A stretch of DNA of 64,000 bases. Origin: Cinclus cinclus. Its lineage: Eukaryota; Chordata; Aves; Passeriformes; Cinclidae. The position numbers and the translations under genes are program-made. Where the stretch lies: contig NC_085059.1 in NCBI RefSeq assembly GCF_963662255.1, positions 3,210,501 through 3,274,500 of the forward strand, given 5' to 3'. Below the pieces are notes generated by a model that did no database searches, was not told the DNA's origin, and saw nothing but the letters and a program-made list of their open reading frames with translations. Shown piece after piece: positions 1-8,490 of this stretch (position 1 is its first letter; the number at the start of each line of letters is the position of its first letter).

Positions 1-1
1 A

Positions 2-523
2 AAGACTGAGGGCTTTTTTGTCCTTCCTTCCGTATTGTCTGTTACATCTTCCCAGGAAATGACTGTTTTAGCCCTAAGCCCTGACCCTCCTTGCTTTATT
101 CCCGAAGGACTGCCTATAGCCCAAGCGATTATGTTGCCAGATGAAACGGAGGAAGAGGATTCAGAATCCTTTGTCATGTGGACCCAGGTTATAAGTAAGG
201 ACAGGCCTAAAATAACCTGTATCCTAGAGGCTAATGGACAGAGGGTAACTCTTAAGGGAACTGTTGACACTGGATCGGACGTTACTGTAATTTCTACCTC
301 AAGATGGCCCTCAGGGTGGGCACTTACACCAGCTTCTGGAGTCCTTATGGGGATTGGAGGGGAAAGCACTGGTCTGAAAAGCATGAATTTGATCAAGATA
401 GAGGGACCTAAGGGTCGTGTTGCCACCACCAGACCCTTCATAGTGAAAACACGAACGCCTGTCGTCCTGTGGGGAAGGGATATTTTAACTGAATGGGGAG
501 CGCGTTTGGAAATGGATTTTTAA
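2..523 (+). pseudogene. ERV copy 1 pro: dUTPase-like C-terminal end and retroviral aspartic protease (partial)
   Basis: The frame is open from the window edge. The first 45 or so codons resemble the end of a retroviral dUTPase domain (hydrophobic strands, then a proline-rich turn ending IPEGLPIAQ). The protease follows, with active-site motif DTGSD at 266-280 and a C-terminal GRDIL motif near 475-489. It ends at a TAA and overlaps pol, which lies in the -1 frame. In the virus this enzyme would cleave Gag and Pol during maturation. About six base differences from copy 2 were counted over 500 bp. The visible part has no stop, but the N-terminal part is missing and the rest of the element is dead. 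Confidence 0.85.
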
Positions 524-1362
524 TTGGGGTCATTGAAGAGCGTGGCACCTTGAAAATAACTTGGAAAGATAATACCCCTATCTGGGTAGATCAATGGCCC
601 CTACATGAGAAAAAACTAGCCGCGCTGCAATCCCTGATGTCACAACAACTTCAAAAAGGACACATAACATTCACCACCAGCCCCTGGAACACCCCCATTT
701 TTGTCATCCAAAAACCACGCAGTGACAAATGGCGACTCCTCCATGATCTCCGGAAAATAAATGAGGTCATAGAGGACATGGGTGCACTTCAACCAGGTCT
801 TCCTTCTCCGGCTATGATCCCTAAAGACTGGTACCTAACAATTATTGACCTTAAAGACTGTTTCTTTGACATTCCATTACACCCTGATGATGCTCCATGT
901 TTTGCCTTTTCCATCCCATCAATCAACAGGGAAGCACCCCTTCAGCGATTCCATTGGGTGGTCTTACCTCAAGGAATGAAAAACAGTCCAACAATATGTC
1001 AGTGGTTTGTGGCTAAGATACTAACCCCTGTTTGTAAAGTTCATCCACAGGTGTTGATACTTCACTATATGGATGATATCCTGTTAGCTGCCAAAGATAC
1101 TGTCACACTGGACACTGCAGTGAAGGATACCATCTCAGCAGTCCAAAAAGCTGGATTAACTGTTTCAGAAGAAAAGGTGCAGCAAATGCAGCCTTGGATG
1201 TATTTGGGTTATAAAATTTCGTCACGAACTATAAAGCCACAACTGCTCCAGCTGGAAGAGAACCCACAAACATTACATGACATGCAGAGGTTGCTTGGTG
1301 CTATCACTTGGGTGAGACCCTTATTGGGGATTACAAATCAAGACTTATTTGACATTATTTGA
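493..1362 (+). pseudogene. ERV copy 1 pol, reverse transcriptase palm and fingers
   Basis: This is the reverse transcriptase domain of Pol, which copies viral RNA into DNA. Visible landmarks are the N-terminal PIWVDQWPL stretch, the WNTPIFVI and LHDLR fingers region, LPQGMKNSP, and the YMDD catalytic motif at 1066-1077 followed by the primer-grip region. The frame ends at a TGA because of an imperfect tandem duplication: ttatttgac occurs at 1345-1353 and again at 1355-1363, adding 10 bp and shifting the frame. Copy 2 has the same duplication. The listed ATG is only the first ATG of the frame; translation in the virus would enter by frameshift from pro. Confidence 0.9.
514..520 (+). other. Candidate -1 ribosomal frameshift heptamer GGATTTT between pro and pol (ERV copy 1)
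   Basis: GGATTTT sits in the pro frame as G GAT TTT directly before the pro stop TAA. A -1 slip leads into the open pol frame that starts just upstream at 493. MMTV uses the related GGATTTA at its pro-pol junction. No downstream pseudoknot was verified. Confidence 0.5.
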
Positions 1363-1534
1363 CCTCCTGAAGGGAGATTCGGCCCCAAACTCCCCGAGAC
1401 ACTTGACAGAGGAAGCAAGACACGCCTTGAATAAAGTGTCTTTTGCAATACAAACCCGGCAAGCACACCGGATGGACCCTATGTTGCCTTTCCTATTAGT
1501 GGTTCTGGGGAGGGGTCCTCAACTTCATGCCTGA
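1349..1534 (+). pseudogene. ERV copy 1 pol, RT thumb/connection fragment
   Basis: Pol continues in this second frame after the 10-bp duplication. It carries the end of the thumb and the start of the connection subdomain (FDLLK, then an LTEEARHAL helix). It stops at an in-frame TGA at 1532-1534; the next pol fragment is in the same frame, so that TGA is a nonsense lesion and not a frameshift. The same stop is in copy 2. The assignment rests on its position between RT and RNase H. Confidence 0.75.
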
Positions 1535-1567
1535 ATTTTTCGCTGGGATCCTGAGTTACCTGGTCCT

Positions 1568-2773
1568 TTGTTGATTTTAGAATGGATTTTCCTTTCCCAC
1601 CAACCCAAAAAGACCATCACTACAAAGCCAGAAATAAGAGCTCAGTTAATTATCAAGGCTAGAAGACGTTTGCTATCTTTCTCTGGGAGAGACTTTTCGA
1701 TTATATTTCTGCCTTTGACTTCTTCCTATTTAGATTGGCTCCTGCAACAATCTGAACACCTTCAAATTGCTCTAATAAATTTCCCTGGACAACTTTCTAT
1801 CCATTGCCCTAAGCATAGACTTCTAAGTTCTGATTTCAATTTATTTCCTAAACCCTTAAGGAGTGATAAGCCCCTCAAAGCCCTCACTTTGTTTACAGAC
1901 GGGTCAGGAAAATCTCATAAATCTGTAATTACATGGGAAAACCCTATGACAGGTGAGTGGCTGTCAGATATTGAAATTGTTGAAGGCTCACCACAGATTG
2001 TTGAATTGGCGGCAGTGGTAAGGGCATTTTGCAAATTCACCGGCCCCGTTAATATTGTTACTGACTCAGCATATGTTGCAGGGATCGTGGAAAGGGCGGA
2101 AAATTCGTTACTGAAGGACATTGCAAATGAACGGTTATATTCTTTACTGAAAAATAGAGTTTTTCTTCTTTCCCAAAGGCAGCACCCTTACTTCATTATG
2201 CATATCCGTTCCCACACTACCCTTCCTGGACCCTTGACACAAGGTAACAATCGAGCTGACACACTTGCCATGACAGCACAAGTAACATTACCCAACATAC
2301 CTGAGCAGGCAAAGCTTAGCCATGCATTCTTCCATCAAAATGCTCCAGCTTTGCATAGAATGTTTGATATTACCAAGGACCAAGCCAAGGCCATTGTAAA
2401 CACATGCCCTAGTTGCCAAAAACTTTCCCTACCAGCTATTGGAGCAGCAGTCAACCCTAGGGGACTCCATAGTTTACAACTGTGGCAAGCAGATATAACA
2501 CACTACCCTTCATTTGGTCGTTTCAAATACATCCATCTTTCTATAGATACCTTTTCAGGTGCTATCTTTGCCTCCGCTCACACCAAAGAAACAGCAGCAG
2601 ATGCTATGAAACGTTTTCTCCAAGCATTTGCAATCCTTGGTATCCCCCAGGAAATAAAAACTGATAATGGTCCAGCTTATATTTCACACAAAAATAAAAC
2701 AATTTTTCAATCAGTGGGGAGTCATCCACACCACTGGCATCCCTCACTCCCCCACGGGTCAGTCAATAGTTGA
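1568..2773 (+). pseudogene. ERV copy 1 pol, RNase H and integrase N-terminal and core parts
   Basis: Connection, RNase H and integrase follow in one frame. RNase H shows FTDGS near 1889, a conserved Glu in IVELAAV, VTDSAY near 2055 and GNNRAD near 2245. Integrase begins with an H-H-C-C zinc-binding domain (about 2320-2430, ending TCPSCQ), then the first catalytic Asp in WQADITH and the second in TDNGPAY (about 2661). The frame is lost just after, in an A/T-rich run near 2700-2710, before the catalytic Glu, and reading ends at the TGA at 2771-2773. Copy 2 has the same shift, so integrase is split in both. Confidence 0.9.
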
Positions 2774-3188
2774 AAGAGCCCATGGTTCCCTTAAAAATCT
2801 TTTAGATAAACAAAAAGGGGGAATAGAGATCTTATCAAACACAGAAAGGTTAAGTAAAGCATTATATGTCTTTAATTTTTTGAACAATTCGTTTATGGAA
2901 CCAAACCCTCCAATTATCTGTCATTTTTCGAATACAACACAGGCTCAACTGAAAGAAAGACCACCAGTCTTGGTAAAAGATGCTGAAACAAATCAAATCT
3001 TAGGAGGACCATTCCAACTAATAACTTGGGGGAAGGGATATGCTTGTGTCTCCACAGATAGGGCACCTCGGTGGATGCCAGCCAAGAACATCAAACCTTA
3101 CCTACAGCCTTTAAAAGAAGACCTACCAGAGAGTCCCAGTAGTCCAACTCCTAACAACAAGCCTGCAACTACTACTCCTTATGACTGA
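2667..3188 (+). pseudogene. ERV copy 1 pol, integrase C-terminal part in the next frame
   Basis: This frame picks up integrase after the shift. It contains the HSPTGQSIVERAHG region with the catalytic Glu, then helices and the C-terminal DNA-binding domain (GPFQLITWGKGYACV, then RWMPAKNIKPYL). It ends in a proline/threonine-rich tail and stops at 3186-3188, about 40 bp before the first env ATG. Integrase inserts viral DNA into the host genome; here the protein is split between two frames. Confidence 0.88.
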
Positions 3189-3227
3189 CTATTTCACAGC
3201 TCCTCATCGCAAGTCATCGTTGGGACC

Positions 3228-3443
3228 GTGACCTCTGAAAGACTCTCAATCATTGCACTTGTTCTCTTTAATGTCCTACCCTTTGCCAGCAGCAGAATTG
3301 TTCAACAGCCAAAACAGAACATTTGGATTACCCTGGCCAACATAACGCACCAAGAGACGTTAGGTCTATCTGTTGCCACCCCCAAACAACCCCTTTTCAA
3401 CATGCCTGGTAGGTCTACCAGCAGACGAATGCCCAGTAAATAA
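3228..3443 (+). pseudogene. ERV copy 1 env, leader and start of surface subunit
   Basis: A hydrophobic leader (IIALVLFNVLPFASS) follows a short N-terminus, then the beginning of a surface glycoprotein with an N-x-T site (ANIT). After about 55 codons the frame loses env similarity and stops; env continues in the frame of the next fragment from about 3385. The break near 3385-3415 is the same in copy 2. The true virus start may lie upstream through splicing from gag, as in alpharetroviruses; that cannot be seen here. Confidence 0.7.
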
Positions 3444-4473
3444 AAAGACCATCAATGCCATGCGAGGTAACAGTCCCAAAAGTAAGTTAAAATACAACCC
3501 TGTAGACTTTTGGAACTCATGGGCTCTTGATCTTCCACATGCGCCATTAGAGCCTCAAGAACTGGAACTATTTGGCTCAGTTAAAATGGACTACTGCATC
3601 ACCTTTCGCTATAAAAAGAGAGTTCAGCTGATAAGGGCTAACGGAGGTAAGCCCCAAATCGTGAAAACAGATGAACCAGCGTTGTGGGATGTTTCCCCCC
3701 ACCATCCAGGGTATAAAAATGAGAGCCTATGGTGTAATTATACCTCACGACATCCATCTAAATCAAGTGATACTCCTCTGCAGTTACCTCCAGGTACATT
3801 TCTTGTTTGTGGGGACAGAGCATGGCCTGCCATTCCGTCTCATATTAAAGGTGGACCATGTAGCCTTGGTAGGCTTACTTTACTAACTCCCAATGTCACA
3901 GCACTAATTGGTAATAGCAAAAAGAGGAAAAAGCGTTTTGCACATCAATTCCAATCTGATTGTAACAGTAAATTAGAGTTTTGGAATAGAGGACAAAGGA
4001 TAATCGCCTCTGCTCTTGTACCTTGGGTAGCTGCTGCACAAGCAGTCACCCAGTTGGGAAGATTGGGATGTTGGTTAAGTAAACAAACCAACGCTACTTC
4101 CGTCGCTCTAAGTGATCTTCTGACAGATGTTGTCAGTATAAGGCATGCAACATTGCAAAACAGAGCTGCCATAGATTGTTTGCTGTTGGCACAAGGACAT
4201 GGATGCCAGGACTTTGAAGGCATGTGCTGCATGAACCTTTCTGATCATAGCGAATCTATACACAAAAGTATTCAAGCTCTCAAAGATGGAGTCAAAGAGT
4301 TACAAATCAAGGATGACACGAACTGGTTTAATGGACTCTTGAAAAGTTGGGGAAACAAAGGGTGGGTGTTACCTATAATGAAAACTGGGTTACTTCATAA
4401 TTGTTGTTGTTGTACTGTTAATTGTTCCTTGCTTGTTACAATGTTTTTACAAAGTTCTACAAAAATCATTTAG
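3373..4473 (+). pseudogene. ERV copy 1 env, surface and transmembrane subunits, alpharetrovirus-like
   Basis: The main env frame holds most of the surface subunit, a basic furin-type cleavage region (KKRKKR near 3919-3936), an internal hydrophobic fusion region, a coiled-coil stretch ending in LQNRAAIDC, and a C-x6-CC motif at 4204-4230. This layout resembles the transmembrane subunit of avian sarcoma/leukosis-type viruses. Near 4397 the hydrophobic membrane anchor lies in another frame, so this reading ends at 4473 without a convincing anchor. Copy 2 has that defect too, plus two further lesions. The ATG given is internal. Env cannot be complete here because leader, ectodomain and anchor are in different frames. 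Confidence 0.88.
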
Positions 4474-4487
4474 CTCTATTTTTATAG

Positions 4488-4506
4488 TTAAACAGAAAGG
4501 GGAAGA
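4488..4506 (+). other. Polypurine tract of ERV copy 1
   Basis: A purine-rich run (AGAAAGGGGAAGA core) lies directly before the LTR's TGTGGG start, the expected primer site for plus-strand DNA synthesis. Confidence 0.85.
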
Positions 4507-5131
4507 TGTGGGAATCGAGCTGGCTGACATCCAAAGCCAGACCAGTGTTTTTGGTGAGTTGCCCCTTGGCCCCAGACCTTGGAGGGCATTTGTTTAAGTT
4601 TATAACAGTTCCTAAGAAATTTGTCAAAGGTTTTAAAACTGTTTATGGTAAAGCTTTATAGCCCTCATTTCCCATTGGTTACCTCCATTCCCAGTTATGT
4701 CATCCCTTTTCTCTCCCCAGTTCTGGAAAGTTCTTGTATCCTTGTACCCCCATTGGTTTATGTTCACCGCATTGTTCCACCCATCCTACCTTACTGGTTA
4801 CTGCCCCATATTACTCCTCCCTTGCTCCACTTTTCCCTTTACCCATTGGATTATCATCCTGGACCCACCTCTCATCATCCCTTATAAATACCCTGGATTT
4901 TCCCTCAGCCTTGTCTTCTACCCTTAGCTCTTATAGTGTGTACAGGTGTTCTGGGCCTTCTCCCTCATTTTCTTTTATGATTATTAAAGTATTTAGTTTC
5001 AGAGTTGTGGTGTCGACCCGTTCCTCATTTCGCCACGTTACCCCTGATATCGGGGGAACTTTAGAGGTTGGTCGGGTAGACTGCCCTCGAGTCTCGCACC
5101 TGAAATATTGAAAAACAAAAAAAACCCGACA
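4507..5131 (+). repeat. 3' LTR of ERV copy 1 (625 bp)
   Basis: The LTR starts TGTGGGAATC and ends CCCGACA, giving the usual TG...CA ends. It has a TATA box (TATAAATA, 4883-4890) and an ATTAAA poly(A) signal (4983-4988), about 95 bp apart, consistent with a U3-R-U5 layout. It differs from the copy 2 3' LTR at about 25 positions (about 4%), clearly more than the internal regions of the two copies differ. It is followed at once by gttaagagcc, the start of array unit U1. Confidence 0.95.
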
Positions 5132-5311
5132 GTTAAGAGCCAACAGGAAGTCACAAAGTTACGGAGGCTGCTAGATCACCTCCCCAAAAGAAAAAGCTGA
5201 AAAAGCTGTGGCTGCTGAGGAAGGGGAGGTGAAGCTTGTGTGGCAAGCTCAGAGCATATTCACAGTGAATGAAAGGTGGAAGAGGGAGGGTGACTCTTCC
5301 TCAGGAAGTCT

Positions 5312-5570
5312 ACTGATGGGACAAGGGGGAATGGGATCAAACGGAAAGAGAGTTGGAAGAGATTTGATGCTGGAAAGAAGTTCTTTAATCTGAGGCTGCT
5401 TGTCCCTGACACAGGGAGCTGTGCACATGTGGGTGCCCCATCCCCAGCAACATCCAAGGCCACATTGGACAGGGTTGAAGTGCTGGGAGCTTGCTCAGGT
5501 TGGAACCAGATGATTTTTAGGGTCTCTTCCAAGCCAAACCACTCAAGGACTTGATGGTTCTATGGCGTCC
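5312..5570 (+). mobile_element. CR1 LINE 3' fragment just upstream of the U1 gene
   Basis: The stretch follows the avian CR1 3' region in sense orientation: gggacaagggg, then a gtgccccatcccc block, then ggttggaaccagatgat, ttttagggtctcttcc and ccaaaccac, ending near ggttctatgg. It is diverged and 5'-truncated, as most CR1 copies are. It ends about 160 bp before the gene's ATG, so the gene's proximal upstream region abuts a dead retroposon. The same fragment recurs at the same place in every unit. Confidence 0.8.
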
Positions 5571-5603
5571 ATCTCCAAGAGAGGAGTGGCCCTGAAGCTT
5601 CTG

Positions 5604-5611
5604 TGACATCA
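5604..5611 (+). promoter_or_regulatory. CRE-like element TGACATCA upstream of the U1 gene
   Basis: One base off the consensus cAMP-response element TGACGTCA, about 120 bp before the ATG and kept in all units. No clear TATA box was seen. A possible proximal promoter site only. Confidence 0.3.
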
Positions 5612-5729
5612 CAGGGCCCAGAGTGCTGCAGGTGGAAGGTCCAGGGCCTGGAGACCAGCACAACAGACAGTTCACCTGCTGCCAGCACTCAGTTCTCCCC
5701 CACTCTTCGCTCTCTGCCACGGTGCCAAG

Positions 5730-6188
5730 ATGTTCCTGCTGCCAGTACTCGCTTGTCCCCCGCTCTTCGTTCTCTGTCTTGGTGCTGAGCTGCTCCTGCT
5801 GCCGGGACTTTTCCTGCACTTCTACTGCACCATCAACACCAACAGCATGAGCGCTCCTGTCCCAGTGGAGGTACAGTGCCATCCCAGGGAGGGGGGCAGC
5901 CCGGGCTGCCAGGGCAGGCTGCAGCCCTGTGGGGATAGATGCTGGGGAAAGGGACCCCAAGTGACATTGTGCTGTCTCATGCAGACTGCCAGAGACACCA
6001 TTGAGGATATGGAGGTGGATGAGCAGGATGACACCGAGCCCATGGAAGTGGATGAATATGATGAGACTGAGCCCATGGAAGTGGATGAGCAGGATGACAC
6101 CGAGCCCATGGAAGTGGACGAATATGATGAGACTGAGCCCATGGACGTCGATGAGAAGGACAAGGAAGAGCCCGTGATCCTGGCATGA
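5730..6188 (+). CDS. Acidic-repeat protein with hydrophobic N-terminus, U1 copy (4 repeats), unrecognised family
   Basis: I do not recognise the family. The ATG has A at -3. Exon 1 (5730-5870) encodes 47 residues: a very hydrophobic, cysteine- and leucine-rich segment (about residues 1-33, with LLLLPGLFL) that could be a signal peptide or membrane anchor, then a short polar stretch ending PVPVE. A GAG|GTACAG donor and a pyrimidine-rich CATGCAG|ACT acceptor flank a 114-nt phase-0 intron (5871-5984) with no stop. Exon 2 encodes TARDTIEDMEVDE, four 11-residue acidic repeats alternating MEVDEQDDTEP and MEVDEYDETEP, and the end KDKEEPVILA. Predicted size is 114 residues spliced or 152 with the intron retained. 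A cccacag acceptor-like site 50 nt after the stop hints at a 3' UTR exon. U1 and U5 have the fewest repeats. The coding claim rests on 11 intact copies and repeat changes in whole 66-bp steps. Confidence 0.65.
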   Translation: MFLLPVLACPPLFVLCLGAELLLLPGLFLHFYCTINTNSMSAPVPVEVQCHPREGGSPGCQGRLQPCGDRCWGKGPQVTLCCLMQTARDTIEDMEVDEQDDTEPMEVDEYDETEPMEVDEQDDTEPMEVDEYDETEPMDVDEKDKEEPVILA

Positions 6189-6314
6189 GGATGGAGCCCC
6201 AGGAGCAGGACAACCTGATGCTCCCCTGCCCTGCCCACAGGCAGTGCCCAGCCTGGGGCGGGGCTGGCTGGCTCTCCTCAGGGACATGGTGCTCAAGGAA
6301 GTCCTGCTCTGCTG

Positions 6315-7957
6315 CTTCCTTCCTTCCTTCCTTCCTTCCTTCCTTCCTTCCTTCCTTCCTTCCTTCCTTCCTTCCTTCCTTCCTTCCTTCCTTCCTTCCT
6401 TCCTTCCTTCCTTCCTTCCTTCCTTCCTTCCTTCCTTTCTTCTTCCTTCCTTCCTTCCTTCCATCCTCCCTCCCTCCCTTCCTTCCTTCCTTCCTTCCTT
6501 CCTTCCTTCCTTCCTTCCTTCCTTCCTTCCTTCCTTCCTTCCTTCCTTCCTTCCTTCCTTCCTTCCTCCCTCCCTCCCTCCCACCCTCCCTCCCTCCCTC
6601 CCTTCCTTCCTTCCTTCATTCCTTCCTTCCTTCCTTCCTTCCTTCCTTCCTTCCTTCCTTCCTTCCTTCCTTCCTTCCATCCTCCCTCCCTCCCTCCCTT
6701 CCTTCCTATCTTCCTTCCTTCCTTCCTTCCTTCCTTCCTTCCTTCCTTCCTTCCTTCCTTCCTTCCTTCCTTCCTTCCTTCCTTCCTTCCTTCCGACCTT
6801 CCTTCCTTCCTACCTTCCTTCCGTCCGTCCTTCCTTCCTTCCTTCCTTCCTTCCTTCCTTTCTTCTTCCTTCCTTCCTTCCTTCCATCCTCCCTCCCTCC
6901 CTCCCTTCCTTCCTTCCTTCCTTCCTTCCTTCCTTCCTTCCTTCCTTCCTTCCTTCCTTCCTTCCTTCCTTCCTTCCTTCCTTCCTTCCTCCCTCCCTCC
7001 CTCCCACCCTCCCTCCCTCCCTCCCTTCCTTCCTTCCTTCATTCCTTCCTTCCTTCCTTCCTTCCTTCCTTCCTTCCTTCCTTCCTTCCATCCTCCCTCC
7101 CTCCCTCCCTTCCTTCCTATCTTCCTTCCTTCCTTCCTTCCTTCCTTCCTTCCTTCCTTCCTTCCTTCCTTCCTTCCTTCCTTCCTTCCTTCCTTCCTCC
7201 CTCCCTCCCTCCCACCCTCCCTCCCTCCCTCCCTTCCTTCCTTCCTTCATTCCTTCCTTCCTTCCTTCCTTCCTTCCTTCCTTCCTTCCTTCCTTCCATC
7301 CTCCCTCCCTCCCTCCCTTCCTTCCTATCTTCCTTCCTTCCTTCCTTCCTTCCTTCCTTCCTTCCTTCCTTCCTTCCTTCCTTCCTTCCTTCCTTCCTTC
7401 CTTCCGACCTTCCTTCCTTCCTACCTTCCTTCCGTCCGTCCTTCCTTCCTTCCTTCCTTCCTTCCTTCCTTTCTTCTTCCTTCCTTCCTTCCTTCCATCC
7501 TCCCTCCCTCCCTCCCTTCCTTCCATCCTTCCTTCCTTCCTTCCTTCCTTCCTTCCTTCCTTCCTTCCTTCCTTCCTTCCTTCCTTCCTTCCTTCCTTCC
7601 TTCCTTCCTTCCTTCCTTCCTTCCTTCCTTCCTTCCTTCCTTCCTCCCTCCCTCCCTCCCACCCTCCCTCCCTCCCTCCCTTCCTTCCTTCCTTCATTCC
7701 TTCCTTCCTTCCTTCCTTCCTTCCTTCCTTCCTTCCTTCCTTCCATCCTCCCTCCCTCCCTCCCTTCCTTCCTATCTTCCTTCCTTCCTTCCTTCCTTCC
7801 TTCCTTCCTTCCTTCCTTCCTTCCTTCCTTCCTTCCTTCCTTCCTTCCTTCCTTCCTTCCTTCCTTCCGACCTTCCTTCCTTCCTACCTTCCTTCCGTCC
7901 GTCCTTCCTTCCTTCCATCCTTCCTTCCTTCCTTCCTTCCTTCCTTCCCTCCCTCCC
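6315..7957 (+). repeat. Expanded CCTT (GGAA on -) tract, 1643 bp, U1
   Basis: Tetranucleotide tract directly after the gene, in what would be its 3' UTR. It is not pure: marker blocks recur, such as tttcttcttcc (near 6436, 6859 and 7470), ccgacc followed by gtccgtcc (near 6794, 7405 and 7868), cattcc, and ccctccc runs. This points to a block-wise, minisatellite-like expansion. Most other units have 26-38 bp here. The long FLPS and KEGR reading frames across it are repeat artefacts. Confidence 0.97.
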
Positions 7958-8212
7958 AGACTGACAGGGATAATGGGCATCGATAGGGCCCCGCTGTAAA
8001 TATGTTCAGCATGTTCGAGGCTTTTTTTATAGGAACAATTTCAAGATTGTTAGCCTAAAGTTCCCAGAATGTTAATCTATAGCTTCTAGATTTTTACTGT
8101 ATAGGTCCCAGATTGTTAACAGTATAGTCTTCCTTGTAAATATGTTGTAGAGATTGTTGTTGTTGTTGTTAGAAGGAAACATGTTCTTCAAATGTTTGGC
8201 TGAACTTTGTTC

Positions 8213-8218
8213 AATAAA
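8213..8218 (+). promoter_or_regulatory. AATAAA poly(A) signal of the U1 gene
   Basis: It ends an A/T-rich, 3' UTR-like stretch (about 7960-8235) with TGTAAATA and TGTTGTTGTT elements. This is the likely 3' end of the acidic-repeat transcript and is kept in all 11 units at the same relative place. Confidence 0.6.
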
Positions 8219-8320
8219 TACTATTTCTTATTAAAACCTCGCCTCTCTTTGCAATTCCTTTGGGCAACCTTTGCACAGTGCTGGTTTCCACTTGCTCATG
8301 GTTCCTGGGGCTGCAGGTCC

Positions 8321-8490
8321 CTGGGGGTGCTGGCACAGCCAGCCCTGGCTGGGGGTCCCTGTGCAGGGGGGTCCCACTGAGCCAGCACTGCTGTTCCTGG
8401 GGCACAGCAGGGTCCCCAAGGGCAAAGCTCTCACCAGCAGAGAGGGAGCTCTGACAGCAGCAGGCCCTGCAGCAACGCTACCAAAGCAAA
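8321..8490 (+). repeat. Left arm of an internal inverted repeat, U1
   Basis: About 170 bp that matches the reverse complement of 10826-10996 with an estimated 75% identity. The outer end is a perfect match of about 20 nt (ctgggggtgctggcac...). The second ERV's 5' junction in U10 falls at the inner end of this arm. Confidence 0.7.

Larger units (their letters stand above)
1..5131 (+). mobile_element. ERV copy 1: 3' part of a defective class II endogenous retrovirus
   Basis: The window opens inside the provirus, in the dUTPase-like part of pro; position 1 matches 56143 in ERV copy 2, and a constant offset of about 56,142 holds to the end. In order it carries protease, reverse transcriptase, RNase H, integrase, an alpharetrovirus-like env, a polypurine tract and a 3' LTR. 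Pol is broken by frameshifts and a stop and env by frameshifts, all shared with copy 2. It ends in CCCGACA and passes straight into array unit U1 at the same unit position where copy 2 joins U11. Its 5' LTR and left flank lie outside the window. It cannot encode a working virus as it stands. Confidence 0.95.

Noticed and set aside
5208..5393. 61-codon frame at each unit start (MAAEEGEV...)
   Set aside because: Its second half lies in the CR1 fragment; short and without supporting signals.
5517..6680. Minus-strand frame opposite the acidic gene, open in all units (259 codons or more)
   Set aside because: Open because the acidic GAG/GAT codons read as stop-free on the other strand; there are no splice or promoter signals, and in U1, U4 and U10 it runs into the microsatellite. 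An antisense product is not excluded.
6288..7957. Possibility of a CRISPR-like or VNTR phage array
   Set aside because: The repeats are 4-bp eukaryotic microsatellite units without spacers.
6293..7980. Minus-strand KEGR repeat frames (up to about 400 codons)
   Set aside because: Antisense reading of the same CCTT tract; low complexity and no conservation of length between units.
6185..7999. Long plus-strand frames of FLPS repeats (540-604 codons) in U1 and U4
   Set aside because: They are translations of a 4-bp repeat, which is open in several frames; there is no start, splice or domain evidence.
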